Counted from the stretch's first letter, positions 42,486-53,174 are shown. The stretch is 64,000 nucleotides of DNA from Hypomyces perniciosus (GCA_008477525.1 SPDT01000021.1:1-64000), one strand, 5' to 3'. Numbers and translations: made by a program. Notes: generated from the letters alone by a model not told the origin.

Positions 42486-43268
42486 CTTATTTGTTTGTTT
42501 GTTTGTTTGTTTTAATATTAACGACCATAAGTAAGCTAGTTACACAAATCCCATCTGGGCAATAGGTCGGTAGGAGCCGGCCAAGGTCTTTATCGCATCT
42601 ATAGATAAGATATTAGGCCACCTCCACGTGGTCCTGTTAACTTAGAACCGGCCTAACTAGCCAGCAAGCTGCTAGAGAATAACCAGAAGTATTAACCCTA
42701 TAGCTGTTCGCTACATTTCAATTTATAAAGGAAAGAAGGTCACCTAAGGCCTAGGGCCTTAGGCACCAGGATAAAAAACCCTCCTTACAGAGGGGAAAAA
42801 CCTAAGTGCTAGCTGTCGGGACCTCTTGCGAGGCGATATAGTTTTCCAGGCCTCTCGCGCGGGAGGCAGTGTATCATCGTCGGCAACACCTCTTGCGAGG
42901 CGGTAGCCGTGCCGCTAGGAGGCAAGCTGTCGGGACCTCTTGCGAGGCGATGTAGTTTTCGAGGCCTCTTGCGTGGGAGGCAGTGTATTATTGTCGGCAA
43001 TACCTCTTGCGAGGCGGTAGCCGTGCCTTTTGCGAGGCAGAGTGTCGTCTATTGCCTTTTACGAGGCAATATGCTAGCAGCAGAGCTGTATAGATGTTGT
43101 CGCCAGCTCTCGAGGGAGGTGAAGCTCTCCGAATTCCTCCCTCTTTATGCGCTGTTAGGGCCCGGTAAGCCCAAGCGGAGAGACAGGCCAGTAGGCCTGC
43201 AAAAATCACCCTGCACGTTAACAAGCCATAACAGCTGCTAGCGTAGGAGAATTTTTACAGGGGAGAGT
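42486..43268 (-). mobile_element. LINE-derived non-autonomous element, longest copy
   Basis: Read on the minus strand it begins at 43268 with CAACTCTCCCCTGTAAAAAT and ends in an (AAAC)n tail at 42486-42513. The last ~50 bp match the 3' end of the 29860-34220 LINE, so it can be mobilised by LINE machinery in trans (inference). The middle has a 114-bp tandem duplication (42812-42925 and 42926-43039) built from short inverted repeats of the form GCCTCTTGCGAGGC. Other copies are 51853-52372, 37378-37560 and a terminal scrap at 40797. It may be an internally deleted LINE carrying the 5' UTR/ORF1 start and the 3' UTR. Confidence 0.75.
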
Positions 43269-43985
43269 TGGTCAACTAACTTATATTATAATATTTTATT
43301 ATATATATATATATATATATGATTTCCATTTATGAAATAAACTTTTTATTTTAATTTTTTATATAATACATTTGTTTTTATACTTAATCTTTAAATTATA
43401 AACTGTATCCTTTTGCAGTTTAAGGTTATTGTTAAATACTGCTTTATGCAGTATGGGGCGTATGCCTAAATAGGGGTGTACATAACACAAATGACCCACC
43501 TAAGGAAAAAGGGGCTAAAGGGAGAGAAGCTTCCTCATAAGAAAAACAGAACAGTCAACCAAGCATCATCAATAATACAATGACCCCATTATGCTGCAAT
43601 TGCCACTGCCGTGCATCCAACACTTTTTAGCGATTATTATTTAAGTAAGAAACATTGTTGCCGGGGGGCGGAGGGAAAACGAGTACACTAGTGAAATAGT
43701 TTAAACACGGGAATAATACGAGCCAGGATATAGGCTTATTTCAACAATAAGGACTAGATTAAATGGATATTTTGAAAGTATAAGGCGAAAAATGCCCTAT
43801 TAATAGCTGGTAATAAAGGCTAAGGCTATACTTAGGGAAATTTAAGGATAGATTAATTTTTTCTAGGGAGGTGGCATTTAATAGATATTCCTGTTAATCA
43901 GTCTTTTCTTCCTTATTGATCCTTGTTCCTCTACCCTTACAAGATAATATGCATTATAACGGCTGATATCAGCAAAACGGTTCAA
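43269..43985. other. Intergenic, (AT)n microsatellite, no gene
   Basis: A pure AT dinucleotide run lies at about 43300-43321. The remainder is AT-rich or weakly structured. No coding sequence is seen. Confidence 0.4.
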
Positions 43986-45476
43986 TACGAGGTTGCAGGC
44001 CAAAATATTCATAGTGGGGGTTGGTACCAGCAGGGGCCCTGGACAAGGGTCTAGCAAGGGTGCCTTTGTACCGTAACTTTGAAGGTTGTCAGACGCGTTG
44101 TTCGCGTTTTCCCTTTTCAATGACATTCAGTAAAGCTGTTCCAGTTATTCTAGCCGATATGGAAGCTGAACGCGAGCCTGGACGACGATTAGATTCGACC
44201 CGCGATCAAAGATGAGATGTCAAGATGATGTATCGACTTGGCTATACACAAACCGCGATTGGGTTACAACTACTCCGTAAACCTGTCTCTTAATCAAGTT
44301 CGATGGGCTATATGAATATCACACTCAGAAACGCCAAAACAACGCAGCGGCTGCCCTAGCAAATTGACTGCAGCCTAAATTGCTGAGCTGATTGAATTCA
44401 TTACAGCTAGCACGGTTAACCAACGAATGCCGTTTCCTTTAATTCCTCAAGCCCTAGACTGGGATATTGGCGAATACTGTATTCGTTATATATTACGGAA
44501 GCTTGGCTACAGACGTTATATCGCAACACCAAAACCCCCTATTTCCGAAAAGAATCCACAACGTTGCTTTTAACAGGCCCTAGACTATCGGGATTAGATT
44601 ATCGATTAATGGAATCTCGAATTATAGTCTGACGAGACCTGGGTTCAACCTAGAAGGCATACAAGAACTTAGGTCGCAAGGAAATCTAGTGAAGACCTTG
44701 ATCCAACTTGTATCGTTAAACGGCATCAACGCAAAGGCGGATAGATATTCTGGGGCAGCTTTTCTAGCCAAGCTGCTAAAAGGACCTGCTTTATTCCGGG
44801 GAAAGGAATGGAGTACAATCAGCGCTGAACGCTATTGCGAATGCGTTATTCCTTTAATTCATAGTTGGTGTCGGATAGTGCGGACTAGGTTGGAAAACTC
44901 TGTTGAAGTTGAAACGAATGAAATTGCGATGTGGGACTCGAGGAGGAGCTAAACAGGAGGAACAGAGGAACGCGACGCGTTCTGGATACATTATAAAGTG
45001 GCTGGCTAGGAAATTATCGGAGATAGAGGGCATGGTTCTTCAGACATCAGCAGCAGAGATGAACAAAGATGGAATTCAGGTGACTTTCTACCTGTATAGT
45101 GAAATGAATTGCTGACTATATGATCCGCTTTACGCGACAGTTGGAGTCGAATCCATCCAGGGCATCGATTCATGCAGGATAATGCCCCTGCCTATCATGC
45201 TGCTATAACTGCTGCTGAATTAGCTAGTAGAGGTGTTACAGAAGCTTGGGATACTGTTCCAGACTGGTACTTGCATAATCTTGTTATTAATATACTAGCT
45301 CGTTGTAAGGCCGTGATTGCTGCAAACGGTACTCCGTACTCCGTATGTATATAAAATACTAGATAGTTATTTTTCTTGAATGCGTTGTCAGATCAAGTCA
45401 CTATACTTACGGCTGTGTGCTTGAAATCCCTGTTAGTACGGGACCCACCTTAACCACTTACCCCAGGGACCTCGTA
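43986..45476 (+). mobile_element. Tc1/mariner element, degenerate
   Basis: The left end is TACGAGGTTGCAGGCCAAAA and the right end CTTACCCCAGGGACCTCGTA, giving an inverted TACGAGGT terminus with the TA target typical of Tc1/mariner. The length is 1491 bp. A transposase relic fills the interior. The small element at 45918-46045 has the same ends. Confidence 0.7.
44150..45340 (+). pseudogene. Tc1/mariner transposase relic
   Basis: Recognisable DDE_3-type segments appear in different frames: SDETWVQPRRHTRT (first catalytic Asp, about 44617), VKRHQRKGG with IFWGSFS (about 44715-44765), FRGKEWSTISAERYCECVIP (44795-44860) and MQDNAPAYHAA (second catalytic Asp, about 45172-45205). Stops (TAG/TGA) and frame changes occur throughout. 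About 200 bp of extra sequence separate IHSWCRI from MQDNAP, larger than usual for the family. The third acidic residue region is not preserved. Inactive. Confidence 0.75.
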
Positions 45477-45917
45477 TAGCGGCAAGATTTTAATCTATTA
45501 ACGGAGACCCCGAAAGGGCCTAAAATAGTACACTCAACAGTGCTATCTCCTATGTACCTTTGATGTATATACGGATGCCTAACCACCTACTATTTACTTA
45601 ACTTTTAAATGCAAATCGTTCCACTCTGTTGCATTATTCTCTATGCTCTTACTAAGAGATATTAGTTTAATAATATATACTGAGTAGTTAAATTTATAGG
45701 GGGTAATTAAGCTAATGGAGGGCGAAGATATTAGGGATAGAGACTTTAATATATAAAAAGGTTTAACTGCTTTAATTAAACATTAATTGAATTTAAATAT
45801 ATAGTAAATTAACTCTGCGAGAATAATAATATAAAATAAGCACTAGGTATTATTACTATTATAATTAACTAAATTTAGCTAAAATTAAACTTCAGTTACC
45901 TAAAAGGGGGCCTTTAT
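45477..45917. other. Intergenic, no gene
   Basis: AT-rich and structureless apart from short poly-T and TATA runs. Confidence 0.4.
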
Positions 45918-46045
45918 TACGAGGTCGCAGGCTAAAATATTTCCAGTAGGGCTAGTACCAGCAGGGGTGGATTGACGACCCTGTTCAGATCTCGGGCCCT
46001 GTCGGTACCAGCCCCGCCGGGACCGCTTACCCCAGTGACCTCGTA
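45918..46045 (+). mobile_element. 128-bp MITE of the TACGAGG Tc1 family
   Basis: TACGAGGTCGCAGGC at one end and CCCCAGTGACCTCGTA at the other. The interior keeps GGTACCAGCCCCGCC and CTAGTACCAGCAGGGG, mirrored around the centre. It has no coding capacity. It is probably a deletion derivative of the element 441 bp to the left. Confidence 0.75.
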
Positions 46046-46446
46046 TATATATAGCCACCTCACTTTTAGTCCGCGGCTGAATTCTCTATACAGTTGAGGT
46101 TTTATCTTGGGCGGATAAAACGGCACTTGCAGGTTATAGTAGATACCGGTTTAACAACGCGTACCGAGTAGTTAAACTTATGGGGGGGAGGGGGTAATTA
46201 GCCTATCATCCGAAACCATGACTTCTCGGGTCAGCCGTCTTTGACTATGCAGAACCCACCGCCCACAGCTACCCCGTATACCGTTTGCTGGGTGGAAAGT
46301 CAAGTCCGCAGGGGGAAAAACAAACTCCTACAATAGGTTTCTTGGCTAATGCAGCGACTAGCGCCTTACCAGGCTTGCTTCATCATAAGATGCCCCATCA
46401 GCAAAGGTGAAAGTAAACGTGCAAATTGCCTTACCCGTTGGTGTGG
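46046..46446. other. Intergenic, no gene
   Basis: Ordinary composition with no convincing frame. A G-rich run lies near 46182. Confidence 0.35.
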
Positions 46447-46724
46447 TACTTTCGTGAACACCAACTACAAGGACTTCGCCTTTTAGTTGGCCCCAAAATC
46501 TCTGAGCCACCCCAGTACCCGGGCCAGGAACAGGTTTGTATGGGGTTCCTTATAGGGAGTTGTTAGTGCACAGGTCGAAAATCCAAATCGATGATTTTCG
46601 CAAAAATCGAAAATGTACTTAGCCGACCACCCATTTTATATGAGTGGCTCGGGTACTGAGGTGGCTCAGAGATTTTGGGGCTAACTAAAAGGCGAAGTCC
46701 TTTTAGTTGGTGTTCACGAAAGTA
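46447..46724 (+). mobile_element. Palindromic MITE with hairpin inside each terminal repeat
   Basis: The left end TACTTTCGTGAACACCAAC and right end GTTGGTGTTCACGAAAGTA are exact inverted copies flanked by TA. The terminal repeats extend about 75 bp at high identity. The right arm contains a second palindrome, CTAACTAAAAGG-CGAAGT-CCTTTTAGTTGG, so each end can fold on itself. The centre (GGGAGTTGTTAGTGCAC to ACCACCCATTTTATATGAG) is unique. The TA target duplication suggests the Tc1/mariner superfamily. A truncated copy lies at 16743-16953. Confidence 0.85.
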
Positions 46725-46743
46725 TACTCCGTACACTAACGGG

Positions 46744-46750
46744 TATATAA
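46744..46750 (+). promoter_or_regulatory. TATA element of the glycosidase-fusion gene
   Basis: TATATAA lies about 79-85 bp upstream of the first candidate ATG (46829) and only about 20 bp to the right of the MITE at 46447-46724. Confidence 0.55.
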
Positions 46751-46828
46751 TCCTTCGAAGAGAAACTCGTAGTTACAACTTAGTCGTCTTAACGTCTGGA
46801 ACTTGAATCCAGCAACCGCCGATCGCAT

Positions 46829-49800
46829 ATGCGCACCGCCGCCAGGATGCGCACAACATTACTCTCCTTCATGCTGGGGCTTTTTGCCAGTACCGGCGCA
46901 TCTAATGAAGTCAGCGCTGGATTCAATGCCTTCCAGGCTGCCCAAGTTATGGTCGACAAGGCCGGGAAATCGTGGGAATGGGGAACAGCCGCCGAAGCCC
47001 TCCTGGAGCTTTACAATCCAGAGTTGACAGTGTATAGTAACAATGCTTTCCCAGGCGGTAAAATTCCAAAGGCGGACCCAAATACGTTCGCCCTCAAGTA
47101 TGCTCGCCAATTTATTAATACAGATTCGCAAGTCTTTGTAGGCGATTCTGCCGTCGGAGACCCAGCTTCACTTGGCGTCTCTGCCATTCTCCTGGGCCAA
47201 TCTGATCAAAAATACATCGACGCCTCGAATCGCCAAGCTGACTACATCCTCAATGATGCACCGAAATATTCAAACGGTGCCATCTCACATCGACCGGATG
47301 TTGCGGAACTCTGGGCTGATAATGTAGCCATGTCTTTCCCATTCTGTAAGTCTCTCCATCTCTCTCCATCTCCTTGTCATTCACGTTGAATTGCAACTGA
47401 TATCTTGTGCAGTGGCGTATCTCGCTGTCCAGAAAAACGATGTATCTCTTATGACTGAAACCGTTCAGCAGATTAGCCTCTACCGTGATGTTCTCAAGGC
47501 CGGCAATCTTAATTGGCGTCACATCATTGGGCCACAGTCCCAGGATACTGGACTGTGGTCTTCTGGCAACGGGTGGGCAGCCCTTGGTATGACCCGCGTG
47601 CTACACACCCTGCAGCAGTGGCCTGCCTCGTCTGGAGCCTTGGGCTCGCAAGCCGGACAACTCAAGTCCTGGATTAAAGAGATATTTGATGGCGCTATGC
47701 AGTCCAACACAGACAACGGTCTACTACGCAACTACATCAACGACGGCAGTTGGTTTGGCGAGATCTCTGGAACCTCTCTGATATCAGCCATGGTCTATCG
47801 TATGGCTGTCAACGACCCTGGTATGTGGTGTGGCATGGCGCTCCTATAACCACGGCTCCCTTTTATGCACAAGTTGACTGATGCTATATAGGTATGTTCG
47901 GGGCGAATTACATTGCCTGGGCAGATAAGAACAGAGAGAACGTAGCGAGCAAAGAAGGGAACAACGGAATATTCTCGCCTGCAGTTAACCCGTATGACTG
48001 GCACGACCGCAACCAATACACTGCGGGATCGCCCGAGGGCCAGGCCTTTACCGTTATGCTCTACACAGCGTACAGAGACTGTGTAAACGCCCATGTCTGC
48101 AAGGATGCCCCCTCTGCCACCACCATATCGAAGCCAGGCATCGGTCCTATCGACGTCTTGACCGTGCTCAACGCTCCTCTCCAGTTTGCTGAAATGCCTG
48201 CCCCCACCGGCACCGTTTGTGGAGCTATTGATAGCTGCGACGCAGATGGGTGCGCTGGAAAGTTTGTCGGACAAACGAAAAATCCAGTCTGTTCAGCCGG
48301 AAGCAAACAAGGCTGCCAGTGTAAGGCTACAGACACAACCTGCGGTCCACCGCAATCTTGCGACAATGGTGGATGTTCAGGGTCATTTAACGGTCTTGGT
48401 AACGTCCAATATGCCAAATGTACCAACAACTTCGTTGGCTGCGACTGCCTACCGCAGCCCGACACTTGCGGCCCACCTCAATCATGCGATAAGAATGACT
48501 GCAATGGCAGTTTCAACGGTCTCGGCAATGTCAAGTACGCCAAATGCACCAACAATTTCATTGGCTGCGACTGCCTACCGCAGCCCGACACTTGCGGCCC
48601 ACCTCAATCATGCGATAAGAATGACTGCAATGGCAGTTTCAACGGTCTCGGCAATGTCAAGTACGCCAAATGCACCAACAATTTCATTGGCTGCGACTGC
48701 CTACCGCAGCCCGACACTTGCGGCCCACCTCAATCATGCGATAAGAATGACTGCAATGGCAGTTTCAACGGTCTCGGCAATGTCAAGTACGCCAAATGCA
48801 CCAACAATTTCATTGGCTGCGACTGCCTACCGCAGCCCGACACTTGCGGCCCACCTCAATCATGCGATAAGAATGACTGCAATGGCAGTTTCAACGGTCT
48901 CGGCAATGTCAAGTACGCCAAATGCACCAACAATTTCATTGGCTGCGACTGCCTACCGCAGCCCGACACTTGCGGCCCACCTCAATCATGCGATAAGAAT
49001 GACTGCAATGGCAGTTTCAACGGCCTGGGCAATGTCAAGTATGGCAAATGCACTGACAACTTCATTGGGTGCGACTGCGTGCCCCAGCCTGATACTTGTG
49101 GTCCGCCACAATCTTGCGACGACAATGACTGCAAAGGCAGTTTCAACGGCCTGGGCAATGTCAAGTATGGCAAATGCACTGACAACTTCGTTGGCTGCGA
49201 CTGCATCCCAAGACCTTCAACCTGTGGTCCGCCGCAGTCTTGCGATAAAAATGACTGCAAAGGCAGTTTCAATGGCCTGGGCAATGTCAAGTACGGAAAA
49301 TGTACCAACAACTTCATTGGGTGCGACTGCGTGCCCCAGCCTGATACTTGTGGTCCGCCACAATCTTGCAATAAAAACGGCTGCAATGGCCAGTTGAATA
49401 CTTCGAATGGCAAGTCCTATTGCACAAACAACTTTGTGGGTTGCGAATGCACCGGCCCTCCTGTAGGTTCTCTGCGCTTTGACGTTCTTTAAACTCCCTA
49501 ATATTGTTGATGATCCCTTTCATACTAACGAACTGTTGAAGCCACCCCCACCCCAACCTACTCAAACTCAGATCCCGGAGAACCCGGGTGGCACAGATTT
49601 GGTATGTTTTATTTCCTCGGCGTTATGAGAAACACGTATTGACCATTCTAGATTATCAACTCTGGTTGTGTGTTGGTTAATGGCTCTCCTCGCTGTAATG
49701 CAAATGCTGGCCACATATCAGCCATCTACCAGTCTTTCTATCGTACGTTTTCCCTTCCCCATGTGAACATGGTGTGTCTCCTATACTAATGTAGCATTAT

Positions 49801-50355
49801 AAAGACGTCAACGCAGATCAGGGCGAGTACAGTACAGCCACAATCCTAGCCAGTTTCGATACGAGTCAGTGGTATGCCCCTATGCTTCCACCTGGCTGCC
49901 AGTTAAATGCGCGCTGGCCACGCAACTATGGACAAGTATTTTTTGGCGCAGACAATTGCTTGTACGACGCATCGAGTAATCGCATCGATGGCCAGTGCTG
50001 TGATACACCAGATTCAGCCCATAGCGGCTCAAATGTCAATCCATGGCGGGACCCTCGACCTGCCGGGTCTTGTCAAAGAACTCCATTTGGCGTTGGTGTT
50101 CATTTTGAGCTTTACATAAAGGGTTGGGTCAACGATGGCGGAGCAGCACTCTGGAAGCAAGTCGGAGGATGTGGCTTGCTCACTGGCAAGGCGTTCGGCA
50201 CTAATAACGATATTGAGGTCGATGGATCGTTTGCGAACATTGGGTCGTACGAGGCTGAATACTTGATGCACTTCAACCTCCCAGTCACACTAAAGCCGGG
50301 TTGCGTTGGGAGGGCTATGGTCAGCGCCGGAGCTCCACCGGGAAGCTACTGCTAA
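46829..50355 (+). CDS. Secreted six-hairpin glycosidase (GH88/GH105-like) fused to nine Cys-rich repeats and a conserved C-terminal domain
   Basis: Proposed exons are 46829-47345, 47413-47820, 47892-49462, 49542-49601, 49652-49742 and 49805-50355. They give 1065 residues with compatible phases. Donors are GTAAGT, GTATGT, GTAGGT, GTATGT and GTACGT; the last acceptor (AAAG at 49804) is chosen to keep frame and is less certain. An ATG at 46847 is an alternative start. Residues 1-25 form a signal peptide (MRTTLLSFMLGLFASTGASN). The catalytic-type domain, about 40-400, has SHRPDVAELWADNVAMSFPF and DTGLWSSGNGWAALGM, which resemble unsaturated-sugar hydrolases of the six-hairpin fold. Such enzymes act on pectin-type oligosaccharides; the substrate here is not established. 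Residues 458-832 are nine Cys-rich units, 833-852 a Pro-rich linker, and 853-1065 a domain containing CQLNARW and FFGADNCLYDASSNR, also found as the relic at 1-231. Probably extracellular. Confidence 0.8.
48339..49462 (+). repeat. 126-bp coding minisatellite, nine units
   Basis: Unit starts fall at about 48339, 48465, 48591, 48717, 48843, 48969, 49095, 49221 and 49347, a constant 126-bp (42-codon) period. The unit is CGPPQSCDKNDCNGSFNGLG followed by NVKYAKCTNNFIGCDC and a PQPD linker, with six Cys. The four units from 48465 appear identical at nucleotide level. The outer units differ at many synonymous and some replacement sites, and the last is shortened. The pattern indicates recent expansion from the middle of the array. 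Confidence 0.95.
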
Positions 50356-51011
50356 ACCATTTTGTAATCCCGATTGTTAGATTCAGAGAAATTTAATTTG
50401 TACAATGAAGCTTTTGACAGATGGGTTCTTTTCGTCTCAATCGAAAACCTCGAAATTAGCTAGCGGTATGTAGAATAGCCTTAGTGGAGTGCAGTACTTT
50501 CCGGCAGACCTCTGGTGCATTGTTAAGGTCTCTCAAGTCATCCTACTTGGCGGCTATGGTAATAATTGCCCAGGAGAGTGTGCAGTAGGAGAGAAGTTTC
50601 GCACAATTTCAAAAAGTGTATACTAAAACCCACTAATTACTATGTTTTTAAAAGCTAATATATATATATAATAAAAATATATGATAATTAAAATAATTAA
50701 TATATAGATAGCTTATTATATAAAGATTACTATATTAATTTCTCTTTATTTATATATTTTTCTAGATTAAATTATAAAAGTTATTAAATAATAACCCTAA
50801 CCCTTTACAATTTTCCCCCTCTATAAGTTTAAACTCTATCCACTATAACCACTGTAATGCTTTTTAATTTATTTTAATTCTTTTAAAAAATCCATAAGTA
50901 TATAATTACTTAAAACAAAAACAAAATAATTAATGCATAATATTACTATGTATATATTCATTCATTAGTAAAAGTTTTTTTAAATATTATTGTAACAAAG
51001 CGCGGTAAAGT
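50356..51011. other. Intergenic, AT-rich tract with short telomere-like motif
   Basis: The 3' flank of the glycosidase gene, then an AT-rich RIP-like tract. AATAACCCTAACCC at about 50789-50803 holds two TAACCC units, too few to call a telomere relic. Confidence 0.4.
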
Positions 51012-51447
51012 TATATAAAGCATAAAGAGACAGGGATTAAAAGGCCCTCTACTAGCCAACCGTTAGAAAATTGCCAGGGAGCTTTAAATAACCTTATCCA
51101 AACTTGTATCCTTCGAGATGCTAAATATGGAGGAACTTGGAGTCTAGGTGGTTATACTTACAACATTAGCAATCTTGCGTATCCGAGGAACCCCCTTATT
51201 CCCGGTGCGGATCTTGGAACATCGTCAACTGCATCGTCAACTACTTCAAAAGTCTCCTCTTGGGAGCTGCAAATAAAACGACGCCGCGAAGCGGATGGAG
51301 AATTTGATGAGGTCATCAAGAAAATCCGTGCTCAGCCAGGGTTCTCCAACTTTCTCCAGCCGCCGACTGTAGAGGAGCTGAGGAATGCCGCAGATCAAGG
51401 ACCTATTATTTGTAACAATGGTCCACATGATCGACGGAGTACAGTGT
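51012..51447 (+). pseudogene. Chimeric relic ORF cut by an LTR
   Basis: One uninterrupted frame without an ATG runs into the LTR. The first half reads ENCQGALNNLIQTCILRDAK, then YGGTWSLGGYTYNISNLAYP and RNPLIPGADLG, a Cys-containing pattern like the C-terminus of secreted chitinase-like fungal proteins. The second half reads ADGEFDEVIKKIRAQPGF, then SNFLQPPTVEELRNAADQGP and II, matching the linker that precedes the CHAT protease-like domain in fungal TPR-CHAT proteins (IRxQPGFxNFLxPPxxEExxxAAxxGPIV). Two unrelated coding pieces thus appear fused in frame near 51250. The CHAT domain itself is missing, removed at the LTR junction. Confidence 0.5.
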
Positions 51448-51852
51448 GACGATCCGGGTTGATTCTCAAGGGATAAACCGAGGTTCGTGGGTTTATGTTG
51501 ACAGAGAGGTCAGGGATGCATACTGAGCAGGGTAACGTAGTCACTATTCTGTAGAACTGGTGGGTTCAGGTGAATAATTGTGTTAACGACTATCTAAGTA
51601 ACTATACTAAATGAATGATAGGCCAGTCGTATGTATACAAAGGAAATCTATATGTGATCACTGATGTTCCAGTGAGCGTTGCTGCGATCACTGTGACAGT
51701 GCGGTGATCAAGTAAGTGATCACACTTCTTGGTGTAGTGAGCGTTCGAGTGATCACCCTTAGCGCAGTGATCACTTCATGATGATTGGTCGGTACAACCG
51801 ATATTCTTCCGTGTCCCCGTGACCAGGTCTTCGACATGGTCGAGTCGTGACA
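51445..51852 (+). repeat. Solo LTR, TGTGACGATCC family, longest copy
   Basis: It starts TGTGACGATCCGGG and ends GGTCGAGTCGTGACA, 408 bp. The middle carries many TGATCAC/GTGATC motifs, possibly promoter elements or transcription-factor sites. The left flank is the chimeric relic ORF; the right flank is the interior of a LINE-derived element. The flanking pentamers do not match. Confidence 0.85.
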
Positions 51853-52372
51853 AGCCAGTCAAAGTCTTTATCGCATCCATAGGGTCACCTCCACGTAGTC
51901 CTGTTAACTCAGAACCAGCCTAACTAGCCAGCAAGCTGCCGGAGAATAACCGGAGGTGTTGACCTTATAGCCGTTCGCTACGTTTCGCTGGACAAAGGAA
52001 ATGGTTCGGGGCCTTATGGCTTCAGGATTCAGGCACCGGGATGAAAAACCCTCCTTGCAGAGGGGGAAAACCTGAGTGTTGGCTGCTAAGTCCTCTATGA
52101 GGTCTAGCAAGTGGTTCAGGGCAGGCCGAGGCTTGCGAGACGATGTGTCGGCTGTTGCCACCTAGGAGGCAACGTGTTGGCAGCAGAACTGCGCAGATTT
52201 CGTAGCCAGCTCTCGAGGAAGGTGAAGCTTTCCGAATTCCTTCTTTTTTCACTGTCAGGGCCCGGTAGGTCCTAGCGGAGAGACAGGCCAGTGGTCCTGC
52301 AACAATACCCCGCCCTGCTAACAAGCTATGACAGCTGTTAGCGCGGAAGAATTTTTACAGGGGAGAGTTGAC
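51853..52372 (-). mobile_element. LINE-derived non-autonomous element, truncated at 3' end
   Basis: It matches 42575-43268: GTCTTTATCGCATCC, CCTAACTAGCCAGCAAGCTG, GGGCCCGGTA and the terminal GAATTTTTACAGGGGAGAGTTG. The tail side is missing at the LTR. A minus-strand frame (52161-51904) reads TADTSSRKPRPALNHLLDLI, possibly the start of a LINE ORF1. Confidence 0.75.
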
Positions 52373-53174
52373 GTATAAATCGTATTTCGTAATATTCCAC
52401 CCAAGTATATGTATCTTTTTATTACAGTTATAATTTAACATCAATACATATATCGGATCGATTATTGTATTCTAGACATGTTTACTTGACACGATAGATG
52501 CCATCGTAGAAATTACTACGGCACCAAGCTGTGAATTCCATTCTATCGCCCCTCCCAGATAGTACCTATGCATTCCTCCTAAGACGTTCGAGTAGCAGGC
52601 TGCTGGTGGGCTGCCTGGTTGCCATCCTTCTTTACCCCTCCTTCGTCCAACACAGAATCGACGGGAGACATGCCCGCCACTCATTCCTCCACCACATCCC
52701 TGTCAACCGATTCCATTGGCGACTCGGATATTGGTACAAGCAAAGGTAGTCTAGTGGTGAATCTCCGAAGTGCTGGGCGTCGAGTGGAATTTGAGCGCCG
52801 TCTGCCTGTGCTGTTTGGCGTTATTTCCACCTGACCTTTCATATTGAACCGAAATATAGTGTAGTGGTTGAAGGATAAGCGATGATAACTTCGCTCGCAT
52901 ATGCATATACATATGTATCACACACACACATATATATACATGTATATATATTATGGAACACCTTGCTGTCACCGTTTCTTGGGAATATATTCCACAAATA
53001 AGAGCCCCTAAAATAAGCATATGGCTGATTCAGGTTCTTGAAATATCCAAAGGGTGACTTGTAGACCATGATCAGTAACTGAAAAATCGGCCACTCAAAT
53101 ATGTACCATATATTACCCAAGTCTCGAAACCACTTCGACGTTTCGCCTGGTTGTAGAAACTGAAGTCAGTGACC
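52373..53174. other. Intergenic, microsatellite, no clear gene
   Basis: Contains a CA/TA microsatellite (about 52918-52952). Plus frames at 52531-52749 and 52619-52834 are Ser/Thr-rich but have no domain or splice support. Confidence 0.35.

Noticed and set aside
48186..49397. Plus-strand frame of 403 codons with Ala/Thr-rich repeats
   Set aside because: It is a shadow of the 126-bp repeat array in another frame; the Cys-rich frame is continuous with the signal peptide and glycosidase domain.
48339..49462. CRISPR-like regular repeat
   Set aside because: The units are contiguous 126-bp coding repeats without spacers, in a eukaryotic genome.
50789..50803. Second interstitial telomere
   Set aside because: Only two TAACCC units, expected by chance in AT-rich DNA.
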